Positions 9,214 through 17,939 of a stretch of 64,000 nt of DNA are shown piece by piece. The position numbers and the translations under genes are program-made. The stretch is from Labrys okinawensis (GTDB lineage: Bacteria; Pseudomonadota; Alphaproteobacteria; Rhizobiales; Labraceae), in contig NZ_PUEJ01000007.1 of NCBI RefSeq assembly GCF_002982075.1, positions 124,001 through 188,000 on the forward strand, read 5' to 3'. The number at the start of each line of letters is the position of its first letter. Positions within the stretch are counted from its first letter, which is position 1. Under the pieces are notes generated by a model that worked only from the letters and a program-made list of their open reading frames with translations, had not been told where the DNA came from and did not search any database.

Positions 9214-10211
9214 GCGGTGAGATGACAGACAGGAACCAGCCGATCCTCGAAACGCGCGCGCTCGGCAAGCGCTTCTCGATCGGCACCCGCTTTTCCGCCG
9301 AGGGCAGGCGCACCGTCCATGCGGTCGACAACGTCTCCCTCACGGTGCGGCGTGGCGAGACCGTCGGGCTGGTCGGGGAATCGGGCTGCGGCAAGTCCAC
9401 TTTGGCTCGTTGCCTGGTCCGGCTCTACGACATTTCCGACGGCCAGCTTATCTTCGAGGGCGACGACATCACCGGCAAGTCGCTGGCCGAGCTCCGCCCG
9501 CTGCGTCGCCGGCTTCAGATGGTGTTCCAGGACCCGTCGGCCTCGCTCAACCCGCGCCGGCGCGTCGGAGACCTGGTGGCGGAGCCGCTGCGCATCCACA
9601 CCAAACTGTCATCGGCCGAGATCGCCAGGCGGGTGGCGGAGTTGTTCGATCTCGTCGGGCTGCTGCCGGATCACGTCATGCGCTATCCGCACGAATTCTC
9701 CGGCGGCCAGCGCCAGCGCGTCGGCATCGCCCGCGCCATCGCGCTCAATCCGGATCTGGTGGTTCTGGACGAACCGGTTTCGGCGCTCGACGTCTCGGTG
9801 CAGGCCCAGATCGTCAACCTTCTGGCCGATCTCCAGGAGAAGCTGAACCTCACCTATGTCTTCATCGCCCATGACCTCTCGGTCGTGCGCCAGGTCTCGA
9901 CCCGGATCGCGGTGATGTATCTCGGCTCGATCGTCGAGGAAGGCCCGGCCGAAGAGGTGTTCGCCACGCCGGCCCATCCCTACAGCCAGGCCCTGATCTC
10001 GGCGGTTCCCATCGTGGAGACCACGCCGGGCGGCATGCGCAAGCGCATCATTCTCACCGGTGACGTGCCGAGCCCGCTCAAGCCGCCGCCCGGCTGCCGC
10101 TTCCACCCCCGCTGTCCGGTCGCCCAGGATCGCTGCCGCACGGAGCGCCCGCAGGTGCGGGATTTCAGGCCCGGTCGCAAGGTCGCCTGCCACTTCCCGG
10201 TCGCATCCTAG
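9210..10211 (+). CDS. Peptide ABC transporter ATP-binding protein (DppF-like)
   Basis: This 333-residue ATPase is the partner of the preceding one. Walker A is GESGCGKS, the Q-loop context is MVFQDPSASLNPRR, the signature is FSGGQRQRVGIARAI, and Walker B is LVVLDEPVSALD. The C-terminal cysteine motif is GCRFHPRCPVAQDRC. ASLNPR is characteristic of DppF/OppF proteins. It closes the seven-gene operon that starts with pepA. A large palindromic repeat begins 55 bases after the stop and may mark the transcript end. Confidence 0.92.
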   Translation: MSGEMTDRNQPILETRALGKRFSIGTRFSAEGRRTVHAVDNVSLTVRRGETVGLVGESGCGKSTLARCLVRLYDISDGQLIFEGDDITGKSLAELRPLRRRLQMVFQDPSASLNPRRRVGDLVAEPLRIHTKLSSAEIARRVAELFDLVGLLPDHVMRYPHEFSGGQRQRVGIARAIALNPDLVVLDEPVSALDVSVQAQIVNLLADLQEKLNLTYVFIAHDLSVVRQVSTRIAVMYLGSIVEEGPAEEVFATPAHPYSQALISAVPIVETTPGGMRKRIILTGDVPSPLKPPPGCRFHPRCPVAQDRCRTERPQVRDFRPGRKVACHFPVAS

Positions 10212-10266
10212 GTCCTCCTTTCAGGGTCCTCAAAAACCGGGAGCAAGGTCAGATAGGGCATCGCGA

Positions 10267-10390
10267 CCCCTCATCCGCCCCTATGGGGCACCTTCTCCCG
10301 CAAGGGGAGAAGGGACCGGCTGGCGTCGCACCTTCCAAACTGATTCCCTTCTCCCCTTGCGGGAGAAGGTGCCGGCAGGCGGATGAGGGG
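10267..10390. repeat. Intergenic palindromic repeat after the peptide transporter operon
   Basis: Two imperfect arms (about 10267-10314 and 10345-10390) are reverse complements. CCCCTCATCCGCC pairs with the terminal GGCGGATGAGGGG after a short bulge, and GGCACCTTCTCCCGC pairs with GCGGGAGAAGGTGCC. It lies between two converging genes. The arm sequence is of a kind often seen between genes in rhizobia. It would fold into a long hairpin in RNA from either strand. Confidence 0.8.
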
Positions 10391-10468
10391 TTGCAGCACT
10401 TCAGGCCTCGTCGTCCTAAAAAAAGGACTGCCTCTTACGGCAAACTACAAAAGGGTTTGTGCTGTCCC

Positions 10469-11350
10469 TCACCCGAAACGGGCGAGGGCAAAGTCGACGA
10501 AGGAGCGCAGCTTCGGGGTGATGCGGCGATCGGGCGCATAGAGGATATGCATGACCCGCGGCGGCGGCTCGTAGTCCGGCAGCAGCCGGACCAGGCGCCC
10601 GGCTTCGATCTCGCTCAGCACCAGCGACGACGGCTGGAGCATGATGCCGAGGCCGGCCAGGGCCGCCGTGAGCAGGGCCTGGCCGTTATTGGCCAGGAAG
10701 CGATAGGAGAGCTCGACCGTTTCCAGGCCGTCGGGGCCGGCAAAGCGCCACTGGTCGCGCGTGTTGCCATGCATGAAGCCGAGGCTTTCGTGATTCTGGA
10801 GGTCGGCCGGCCTTGCGGGATGGCCGTGCACCGCAAGATAGGCCGGCGCGGCGCAGACGGTGAACGTCATGGGCCGCAGCGGGCGGGCGATCAGGCTGGA
10901 ATCGGCCAGCGGGCCGACACGGAAGACGGCGTCATAGCCTTCGTCGACGAGGTCGACGACGCGATCGGACAGGCTGAGCTCGACATCGACCTCGGGGTGG
11001 GCGGCCAGATAGTCCGGCAAGACATTGGCCAGCTCATGTGCTCCGAAGGTCACCGGGGCGTTGACCCGGATCCGGCCGCGGGGGGTCGCCCGGGTTTCGG
11101 CAGCCAGCACCTCGGCCGCCTCGACCTCGGCCAGGATGGTGCGGACCCGCTCATAATAGCTTCGCCCGATCTCGGTGACGCTCTGGCGCCGGGTCGTGCG
11201 GTTGATCAGCTGCACGCCGAGGTGATCCTCCAGCAGGCGCACATGCTTGCCCACCATCTGCGAGGACATCGACAGCGCGTTGCCGGCCGCCGAAAAGGAG
11301 CCTGCCTCTACGGCCTTGGCGAATACAGCCATGCTGGTGAAGCGGTCCAT
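10469..11350 (-). CDS. LysR-family transcriptional regulator
   Basis: The 293-residue regulator begins MDRFTSMAVFAKAVEAGSFS, followed by the recognition helix region MSSQMVGKHVRLLEDHLGVQLINRTTRR. This is typical of the large PecT/DsdC-like LysR group common in Proteobacteria. A substrate-binding domain occupies about residues 90-290. I chose ATG 11350 because the sequence upstream in the same frame does not resemble the family. It is divergent from the quinone oxidoreductase at 11466 with 115 bases between, so it probably controls that gene and itself. Confidence 0.88.
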   Translation of the reverse strand: MDRFTSMAVFAKAVEAGSFSAAGNALSMSSQMVGKHVRLLEDHLGVQLINRTTRRQSVTEIGRSYYERVRTILAEVEAAEVLAAETRATPRGRIRVNAPVTFGAHELANVLPDYLAAHPEVDVELSLSDRVVDLVDEGYDAVFRVGPLADSSLIARPLRPMTFTVCAAPAYLAVHGHPARPADLQNHESLGFMHGNTRDQWRFAGPDGLETVELSYRFLANNGQALLTAALAGLGIMLQPSSLVLSEIEAGRLVRLLPDYEPPPRVMHILYAPDRRITPKLRSFVDFALARFG

Positions 11351-11465
11351 TAATTTGAAACCACCTGTTTCAAGTGTAGCGATCAACTCTCCATTTATCA
11401 CGAAATGCTCTAAGATCATAACAGACGATGACACCGCAATACGGTCCACTCAGGAGATACCGTTC

Positions 11466-12446
11466 ATGTCCGTCCAACGCAGAGTCGTCGTCGCCGAGTA
11501 TGGCGCCCCCGCCGTGATGAAGCTCGAGACGCGGGACCTCCCCGCGCCTGGTGCCGGCGAAGTCCAGGTCAGGCACACGGCGATCGGGTTCAATTTCATC
11601 GACGTCTACCAGCGCAAGGGTTTCTATCCGCTGCAATTGCCGAGCGGGCTCGGCTTCGAGGCCGCCGGCGTGGTCGAAGCGGTCGGCCCCGGAGTCGGTG
11701 ACGTCAAGGTCGGTGACAGGGTTGCTTATATCAATGCGGGCCTGGGCGCCTATGCCGATCGACGCAATGTCGCAGCCGACAAGCTTGCCGTCTTGCCCGC
11801 CTCGGTCAGCGACGAGGCGGCAGCCACCTTGTTCTTCAAGGGCATGACGGCGCAATACCTGCTGCGCAAGACCCATGCCGTCCAGCCGGGCGATCTCCTG
11901 CTGGTCCACTCGGCGGCCGGAGGCGTCGGCCAGATCCTCACCCGCTGGGCCACCGCTCTCGGCGCCACCGTGATCGGCACCACGGGCTCGCCGCAGAAGC
12001 GCGATGCCGCCCTCGCCGCCGGCTGCAAGGCCGTGATCGATCTCAACGATCCCGCCTGGCCGGAAGCCTTCCTGGCGGCAACCGGCGGCCGCAAGGCCCG
12101 CGTGGTCTATGACGCCATCGGCAAGGATACGCTGATCAAGTCGCTCGACTGCGCCGCCCCTTTTGGGCTGGTGGTCTCCTATGGCGCGGCCTCCGGCCCG
12201 GCGCCCGCCATCGACCTCGACCTGCTCAACAAGAAGGGCGGCCTGTTCATCACGCGCCCCTCGGTGTTCGCCCACAATGCCGACAGCGCCAGCTTCCGCG
12301 CCAATGCCGCCGATTTCTTCGACGCGGTCACCAAGGGGCATGTGAGCGTCGACATCGGGCAGCGCTTCTCGCTCGACGAGATCGCCAGGGCGCATGAGGC
12401 CGCCGAGGCCCGCCAGGTCGTCGGCGCCATCCTGATCACGCCTTAG
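11466..12446 (+). CDS. NADPH:quinone oxidoreductase (zinc-independent MDR family)
   Basis: The 326-residue medium-chain reductase resembles QorA. The N-terminal GroES-like domain includes GFNFIDVYQRKGFYPLQLPSGLGFEAAG, and the nucleotide-binding domain has HSAAGGVGQI at about residues 152-161. The structural-zinc cysteine cluster of alcohol dehydrogenases is absent, as expected for quinone reductases. It would reduce quinones or activated alkenes with NADPH in the cytoplasm. ATG 11466 begins MSVQRRVVVAEYG. Divergence from a LysR regulator suggests induction by a reactive electrophile. Confidence 0.88.
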   Translation: MSVQRRVVVAEYGAPAVMKLETRDLPAPGAGEVQVRHTAIGFNFIDVYQRKGFYPLQLPSGLGFEAAGVVEAVGPGVGDVKVGDRVAYINAGLGAYADRRNVAADKLAVLPASVSDEAAATLFFKGMTAQYLLRKTHAVQPGDLLLVHSAAGGVGQILTRWATALGATVIGTTGSPQKRDAALAAGCKAVIDLNDPAWPEAFLAATGGRKARVVYDAIGKDTLIKSLDCAAPFGLVVSYGAASGPAPAIDLDLLNKKGGLFITRPSVFAHNADSASFRANAADFFDAVTKGHVSVDIGQRFSLDEIARAHEAAEARQVVGAILITP

Positions 12447-12603
12447 GGAGATGCTGCCGCGGCGCCAGCTCTCACCTCTGGCACTTGCCAAAAAGGCGCC
12501 AACCTCTCCCCATACGGGCCGGGATGCACATATTCTCAGACCGCGCCGAACGAAACGCGACGTCCTTCCGCGCGGTCGTGCTTTCCCGTACTCCCAGACC
12601 ACC

Positions 12604-13800
12604 TCATCGCCTTGCAAAGCGCTTGGCGCACAGATCGGCGAAATGCCGGGCCGCGGGCGAGAGTTCGCGCCCAGCGCGATGGGCCAGCACGATGCGGTTC
12701 TCTCGATGCCTGCCGGTCAGCGGACGGGTTGCCAGGTTGAGGCCGTCATAGCTCATGTCCGAGGCCGGCTTGGTCGCCAAAATCGAATAGCCGAGGCCAT
12801 GGGCCACCATGCCGCGCACCATCTCGAAGGAGATCGAGCGATAGGCGATCAAGGGCTTGATGCCGGCATCCTCGAGAATGCCGGTGAAGTAGTCGCGGCT
12901 GGGCGGGGCATCGAGCAGGATCATCGGCTCGGCGGCGAGGTCCTCGGGCGCCACCTCGCTCTGATGGCAGAGCGGATGGTCGGCGGCGAGCAGGACATAA
13001 GGCGTCAGCTCGCCCAGGGAGAGTTTTTCGAACTCCTCGCCGAGGTCGAAATCATAGAGAAGCGCCAACTCGCTTTCGCCCGCCAGCAGGCTTTCGCGCA
13101 GGCGGCGATGATCGCCCTCGATCAGCTTGACGCCGATGCCGCCCATTTCGCGGATGAGCGAGGGCATGAGATAGGGGCCGAAGGTGTGGAAGCAGCCGAT
13201 CACCAGCCTCGCGGTCTCGCCCGCCAGGGCCGCTCGCAGCGAACTCGCTCCCTCGATCCGGTTCGACGAGCCATAGGACCGATTGGCATAGATCAGCGGC
13301 GAACCATGGCGGGAGAGGTGGATGTCGCGCACCTCGCACAGGAAGATATGATGCGTGCCGACCTTTTCGCTCGACAGCAGTCTGCAGTCGAACGCCACCA
13401 GAGGGTCGGCGATGCGCGGCGCGCCGGTCGATGCCGTCACCCATTCGGTGCATTCGAACTTGTCGCCGATCTCGTCGCGGAAACGCCCGGCGAAGACATC
13501 CGAGATGTAGGACTGGTCGTCGCGCAGGACATTGACGCAGAGCACGCCGTTCTCGACGATCTTGGCCGCGGCCGGGCTGAGATGGTGGACGCAGACCAGC
13601 ATGGTCGGCAGCTCCGTATCGGCCGAAACCGAGGCCATGGCGGAGACGGTCACCCCTGCCCGGCCGGCCGGCCCGTCGGTGGAGACCACGTTCACGGTGC
13701 AGGCGGCCTGGCTCATGCCGCCGAGAAACTTCTCCCGCACCTTCGGATCGATTCCCGCGCCCATCCGCTCTCTCCCACTGGTCTCAAGAATCTGATTCAA
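12604..13800 (-). CDS. Flavin reductase domain fused to a LysR-type ligand-binding domain
   Basis: This 398-residue protein is an unusual fusion. Residues about 20-180 form a flavin-reductase-like, FMN-binding split-barrel domain of the HpaC/RutF kind (GGMSQAACTVNVVSTDG, then GVTVSAMASVSADTELPTMLVC and a late GTHHIFLCEV). Residues about 190-395 match the substrate-binding domain of LysR regulators (ARLVIGCFHTFGPYLMPSLI, PMILLDAPPSRDYF, GLGYSIL). No helix-turn-helix is present. The same LysR-domain motifs occur in the regulator at 23342-24301. The gene lies downstream of livHMGF on the same strand and is the obvious NAD(P)H:flavin partner for the HpaB-like oxygenase at 19389. An alternative start is ATG 13764. 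The domain calls are solid; effector-gated reduction is my inference. Confidence 0.85.
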   Translation of the reverse strand: MNQILETSGRERMGAGIDPKVREKFLGGMSQAACTVNVVSTDGPAGRAGVTVSAMASVSADTELPTMLVCVHHLSPAAAKIVENGVLCVNVLRDDQSYISDVFAGRFRDEIGDKFECTEWVTASTGAPRIADPLVAFDCRLLSSEKVGTHHIFLCEVRDIHLSRHGSPLIYANRSYGSSNRIEGASSLRAALAGETARLVIGCFHTFGPYLMPSLIREMGGIGVKLIEGDHRRLRESLLAGESELALLYDFDLGEEFEKLSLGELTPYVLLAADHPLCHQSEVAPEDLAAEPMILLDAPPSRDYFTGILEDAGIKPLIAYRSISFEMVRGMVAHGLGYSILATKPASDMSYDGLNLATRPLTGRHRENRIVLAHRAGRELSPAARHFADLCAKRFARR

Positions 13801-13833
13801 AATTCACAACGAGGACGAGATAGGCTCCACTTT

Positions 13834-13924
13834 TGTCATGCCCGGGCTTGACCCGGGCATCCAGACACCGCACCCCGTTGCGATTGCGGCCAGCTGGATC
13901 ACCGGGACAAGCCCGGTGATGACA
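13834..13924. repeat. Intergenic palindromic repeat between livF and the flavin reductase fusion
   Basis: The arms TGTCATGCCCGGGCTTG (from 13834) and CAAGCCCGGTGATGACA (ending at 13924) form an imperfect inverted repeat, with CATCCAG/CTGGATC continuing inside. The rest of the 286-base gap between the two genes shows no coding potential. A transcript running from livF into the fusion gene would contain this hairpin, so read-through may be reduced. Confidence 0.75.
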
Positions 13925-14086
13925 AGAAGTCCTGGTTTCCGTAACTTTTTGGCCGGCGTCTTAACGCTGTCACCCCGGCCGTTCAGGCCAACGATCCTTC
14001 CGGAAATCGTCGGCACTGGAAAATATGGATTTCCGCTGCACGGGTTCAGAAAAGCCGCAGCCCAACCGACATCCGCGGGGGCCGCC

Positions 14087-14785
14087 TCAGAGATAGAGGT
14101 GGTGCACCGTGTCGTTGGCGAGCAGGTCCTTGCTGGTGCCGCCCGCCGCGATCTGGCCGCGCACCAAGAGATAGCCGCGATCGGCGATCGAAAGCGCCGT
14201 TTCGGCGTTCTGCTCGATCAGGAGCACGGTCTTGCCCTCGTCGCGGATGCGCCCGACGATGTCGAAATATTCGTCGATCAGCTTGGGGGAGAGGCCGAGC
14301 GAGGGCTCATCCATCACCACAAGCTGCGGATCGCCGATCAGGGCGCGAGCCAAGGCAACCATGGCCTGCTCGCCGCCCGACATCGTCCCCGCGCCCTGCC
14401 ACAGCCTCTCGCGAATGCGCGGAAACAGGCTGGCCATTGCCTCCAGCCTGTCCTCGAACGGCACCCGGCATCGGGAGGCATCGAAGGCGAGCTTGAGATT
14501 CTCCCGCACATTCAGGGTCGGAAAGAGCCGGCGCCCCTCGGGGACGAAGCCGACGCCGAGGGCGGACAGGCGTTCGGTTCCCACCGCCGCCACATCCTTG
14601 CCCGCTATGCGGATCGAACCGGCGTCGAGCCTGATCAGGCCGCAAATGGCGTTGAAGGTCGTGCTCTTGCCGGCCCCGTTCGGCCCGAGCAGGCAGACGA
14701 GCTCGCCCTTGTTCACGGCAAGCGAGACATTGCGCAGCATGGGCACCGGCCCATAGCTGGTCGAGACGGATTTGAGTTCAAGCAT
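14087..14785 (-). CDS. livF: Branched-chain-amino-acid-type ABC transporter ATPase LivF
   Basis: The 232-residue ATPase has Walker A GPNGAGKST, signature MSGGEQAMVALARAL, Walker B LVVMDEPSLGLSP and the LivF-typical ending with VHHLYL. It energises a HAAT-family importer together with LivG. Its start overlaps the end of livG by eight bases. In this locus it probably serves the binding protein encoded divergently at 17940. HAAT systems carry many solutes besides branched-chain amino acids, including aromatic acids, amides and urea, so the liv names denote family only. Confidence 0.92.
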   Translation of the reverse strand: MLELKSVSTSYGPVPMLRNVSLAVNKGELVCLLGPNGAGKSTTFNAICGLIRLDAGSIRIAGKDVAAVGTERLSALGVGFVPEGRRLFPTLNVRENLKLAFDASRCRVPFEDRLEAMASLFPRIRERLWQGAGTMSGGEQAMVALARALIGDPQLVVMDEPSLGLSPKLIDEYFDIVGRIRDEGKTVLLIEQNAETALSIADRGYLLVRGQIAAGGTSKDLLANDTVHHLYL

Positions 14786-15566
14786 GGCCGGCCTTGTGTC
14801 CGAGATAAGCCTGCTGGACGCGCGGCAGCTGCCGCACCTCCTGGAAATCGCCGTCGGCGATCTTCCGGCCGTAATCGATGACGGCGACCCGGTCCGGCAG
14901 GGCCCTGACCAGGCGCATGTCGTGTTCGATGATCAGGAAGGACAGGCCGGCGCGCCGGGCCATGACGGAGCGGATGCTCGCCATCAGGGCGTCGGTGTCG
15001 CGGTCGTCCATGCCCGAGGACGGTTCGTCGAGCAGGATCACCTTCGGATCGGAAGCCAGCGCCCGGGCGATCTCCAGGCGGCGCCGGTCGGCCTGGGGCA
15101 GCGTGCCGGCCAGCGCATGGCGCCGCTCATAGAGGTCGGGCGAAATGGAGCGGATCAGGTCGCCCGCCCGCTCCGCCGCCTCATCGAGCTCGGCCCGTGC
15201 CTTGCCCGGGCGCAGCAGCGCCGTGAGCACCCCGGTGCGGGTCCGGCAATGCATGCCGATCACCACATTGTCGACCAGCGTCAGATCGTTGAACAGCCGG
15301 CTCGATTGGAAGGTGCGGGTGATGCCGGCGGCCGCGATGCGGTGGGCGGGGCTGCCGGTGATGTCCCGCCCCTCCAGCGCCACCGTGCCCTTGGAAGGAC
15401 GGTAAATGCCGGTGATGACATTGAACAGCGTGGATTTCCCCGCCCCGTTCGGCCCGATGATGCACAGGATCTCCGAGCGAGCGAGCCGGAGATCGACGCC
15501 GTCGACCGCCGTCAGCCCGCCGAAGCGGATGGTCAGGTCGCGGGTTTCCAGAAGCGCCTCGCTCAT
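14778..15566 (-). CDS. livG: Branched-chain-amino-acid-type ABC transporter ATPase LivG
   Basis: The ATPase has Walker A GPNGAGKST, signature LPQADRRRLEIARAL and Walker B VILLDEPSSGM. It also has the LivG-type insert after Walker A (FNVITGIYRPSKGTVALEG). The signature motif LPQADRR lacks the usual SGG and starts with LPQ, a variation seen in some LivG proteins (commonly LxxGxQR). I prefer ATG 15566 (MSEALLETRDL), preceded by an AGGGAG site. An upstream ATG at 15581 would overlap the livM stop by four bases. Confidence 0.9.
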   Translation of the reverse strand: MSEALLETRDLTIRFGGLTAVDGVDLRLARSEILCIIGPNGAGKSTLFNVITGIYRPSKGTVALEGRDITGSPAHRIAAAGITRTFQSSRLFNDLTLVDNVVIGMHCRTRTGVLTALLRPGKARAELDEAAERAGDLIRSISPDLYERRHALAGTLPQADRRRLEIARALASDPKVILLDEPSSGMDDRDTDALMASIRSVMARRAGLSFLIIEHDMRLVRALPDRVAVIDYGRKIADGDFQEVRQLPRVQQAYLGHKAGHA

Positions 15567-15577
15567 GCCCTGCTCCC

Positions 15578-16765
15578 TCATGGCTGGCCCCCATAGTTGC
15601 GCGGGCGCTGCGGGAAGAGCCCCTGGGGCCGCAGGATCAGGAAGGCGATCACGATGATGCTGACGAAGAGGAGGCGGTAGTCGGAGAACACCCGGAGCTT
15701 TTCCGGCAGCAGCGTCAGCAGGAAGGCCCCGATGATGACGCCGAGCGTGTTGTCCATGCCGCCCACGATCACCATGGTCATGATGGTGACCGACACCACG
15801 AAGGTGAAATTGTCGGGCGAGATGTAGCTGACATAGAAGGCGTAGATGGTGCCGGCGAAGGCGGCGAGGAAGGCATCCACGCCGAAGGCCAGGATCTTGT
15901 ACCAGACCACGTTTATGCCCTGGCAGCGCGCCGCCAGTGCATCGGCCCTCAGCGCATTCCAGGCCAGGCCCACGCGGCTGTGGTGCAGGCGTCCGGCCGA
16001 GAGGATGGCAAGGCCGACCAGCGCCGCCGAAAGATAGTAGAAATTGGCCTGGCTCGGCAGCTTGTAGCCGAAGACGTAGAGCGGTTTGATGAAGGAATGC
16101 CCGAAGAAGGTCGGCGCGGGAATGCCGACCAGGCCGTTGGGCCCGCCCGTCCAGGACAAATTGTTGAGCAATTGCTGGATGACGATGCCGAAGGCGATCG
16201 TCACCAGGGCAAGATAGCTCTCCTTGGTGCGCATGGACGGAAAACCGAGCGCGAAGCCGAACAGGGTCGCCACCACCGCCGAGATCGGCAGGGTCAGCCA
16301 GAAGGAAATGCCGAAATTGATCGCCAGCAGCGCCGAGGTATAGGCGCCGATGCCATAGGAGGCGCCCGTCGCGAAATTGGGAATATTGGCGCTCCCGAGC
16401 TGGAAATTGAGGGCGAGCGCCAGCACCGAATAGAGCTGGGCCACGATGAGCAGATGCAGCGCATAGCTGCTGCCCTGCATGAAGAAGGGAAACGCCAGGA
16501 CGATGGCGATGCCCAGGATAATGGCAACGCCGCGGTGCTGGCGGAAGGCGGCGACGATCAGCTCCTCGAGCTGGGGGCGGAGCTGCAGGGCGGCAAAGCC
16601 CGCCCCGAGCAGGGCCAGCAACGCGACGATGATCAGGGTCCGTTCGGCCAGGAGCAGGGTGCCGAGCAGCACCGCTCCGACGAGCTCGACGCCGAGCACG
16701 GTGGCGAGGGCGCCGAGCGAGGCTCCGGCCCGCGCCTGCGACAGATTATGCGTGGTGGCGGCCAT
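15578..16765 (-). CDS. livM: Branched-chain-amino-acid-type ABC transporter permease LivM
   Basis: The 395-residue inner-membrane protein has about ten hydrophobic segments. The LivM-typical region NFQLGSANIPNFATGASYGIGAY is at about residues 140-162, and the late QGLFPQRPRNYGG tail is also typical. It is longer than many LivM proteins because of an extra hydrophobic N-terminal section of about 75 residues. The start ATG 16765 lies three bases from the livH stop. It forms the translocation channel with LivH. Confidence 0.9.
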   Translation of the reverse strand: MAATTHNLSQARAGASLGALATVLGVELVGAVLLGTLLLAERTLIIVALLALLGAGFAALQLRPQLEELIVAAFRQHRGVAIILGIAIVLAFPFFMQGSSYALHLLIVAQLYSVLALALNFQLGSANIPNFATGASYGIGAYTSALLAINFGISFWLTLPISAVVATLFGFALGFPSMRTKESYLALVTIAFGIVIQQLLNNLSWTGGPNGLVGIPAPTFFGHSFIKPLYVFGYKLPSQANFYYLSAALVGLAILSAGRLHHSRVGLAWNALRADALAARCQGINVVWYKILAFGVDAFLAAFAGTIYAFYVSYISPDNFTFVVSVTIMTMVIVGGMDNTLGVIIGAFLLTLLPEKLRVFSDYRLLFVSIIVIAFLILRPQGLFPQRPRNYGGQP

Positions 16766-16768
16766 GGC

Positions 16769-17686
16769 TCACACCTTCTCGAAGACAGGCTTGCCGAGCA
16801 GGCCCGAGGGTTTGAAGACCAGGACGCAGATCACCAGCACGAAGATGCAGACCAGGCGATAGGAGGCACCGTCCGCCAACAAAGCCTGGGCCAGCATCTC
16901 GATGCCGGCGATCAGGAGGCTGCCGAGGATGGCCCCCTGCATCGAACCGAGGCCCCCGATCACGGCGGCCGAAAAGCCGATCAGGCCGAGCTGGATGCCG
17001 AAATCGAAACGCACCACGCCGGCATGGCTGGCATAGAACAGGCCGCCGATGGCACCGACCGCCGAGGCGAGCAGGAAGGTGGCGGCGAACATCCGGCTGG
17101 GATTGATCGCCATCAGCCGCGCCGTGTTGCGGTCTTCGGCGACGGCCCGGATGCGCATGCCGAGCGGCGTATGCCGCATCAGGGCAAACAGGGCCGCCAC
17201 CATCGCGATGCACAGGACGATCACAGTAAGGCTGAAGCCCGGCACGATCAGGCCAAACAGGGAGACCTCGCCGGTCACCAGGGCCGGGAAGGGCTTGGGA
17301 TTGCTGCCCTGCGGATAGAAGCTGCGGATCAGCTCGCGCACCACGGTGCCCAGCGCCACGGTGGCGACCAGGGCCATCATGGCCGGGGCATTGCGGAAGC
17401 GGCGGATCACCAGCCAGTCGAGCAGCACGCCGAGCAGGCCGACAAAGGCGATGGCGATCAGGCAGGCGATTACGACGGCCGGCACGGTATCGAAGCCCAG
17501 CACGCCGCCGGTCAGGATCTGGATCAGCGCCAGGGCGACGAAGGGCGCCGTGATCGACACGTCGCCATGCGAGAAATGGATGACATTGAGAACGCCGAAC
17601 AGCAGGCTGAACCCCAACGCCACCAAGGCATAGATGCTGGCCAGCACCAGCCAGTTGAGCAGATATTGCGCGAGCAGCGCATCCAT
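16769..17686 (-). CDS. livH: Branched-chain-amino-acid-type ABC transporter permease LivH
   Basis: The 305-residue permease has the LivH hallmark FSLLFGVLNVIHFSHGDV near residues 26-43 and a C-terminal VFKPSGLLGKPVFEKV. Eight or so membrane segments are evident. It is the first gene of the minus-strand livHMGF set, with a strong GGGAGGGG ribosome site just upstream of ATG 17686. It diverges from the binding-protein gene across a 253-base region that presumably holds both promoters. Confidence 0.92.
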   Translation of the reverse strand: MDALLAQYLLNWLVLASIYALVALGFSLLFGVLNVIHFSHGDVSITAPFVALALIQILTGGVLGFDTVPAVVIACLIAIAFVGLLGVLLDWLVIRRFRNAPAMMALVATVALGTVVRELIRSFYPQGSNPKPFPALVTGEVSLFGLIVPGFSLTVIVLCIAMVAALFALMRHTPLGMRIRAVAEDRNTARLMAINPSRMFAATFLLASAVGAIGGLFYASHAGVVRFDFGIQLGLIGFSAAVIGGLGSMQGAILGSLLIAGIEMLAQALLADGASYRLVCIFVLVICVLVFKPSGLLGKPVFEKV

Positions 17687-17939
17687 AGAATTCCCCTCCC
17701 GCCTCGTTTGCCGAGTGTCCGGTCTTCTTTTCTAGGCATAGGCGGGGCAGCGATGAAAGCCGGCGCTGCTTAGGCATTTCTGAGGCAGTGCTTCAAAAAT
17801 TGCGACTTCTCGCCTCCACAAAAACTTCGCACCCTTGCTCTCGTCTTCGGACAAGCCGACCGGCCACGGGCTCCCAAACAAGAAGACAAGTCCAGACATC
17901 CTGCCGTGGTCCGGCGCACCATCGAGCAAGGGAATAGAC
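17687..17939. promoter_or_regulatory. Divergent promoter region of the liv/HpaB locus
   Basis: These 253 bases separate livH (minus) from its binding-protein gene (plus), so they must carry the promoters for both arms of the locus. No coding potential was found. The LysR regulator at 23342 is the natural candidate to bind here. I did not identify a clear LysR box by eye. Confidence 0.45.

Noticed and set aside
15980..17773. A 597-codon plus-strand open frame over livM and livH
   Set aside because: It is a shadow of two conserved permease genes; the translation is almost entirely charged and Gln/His-rich with no hydrophobic core.
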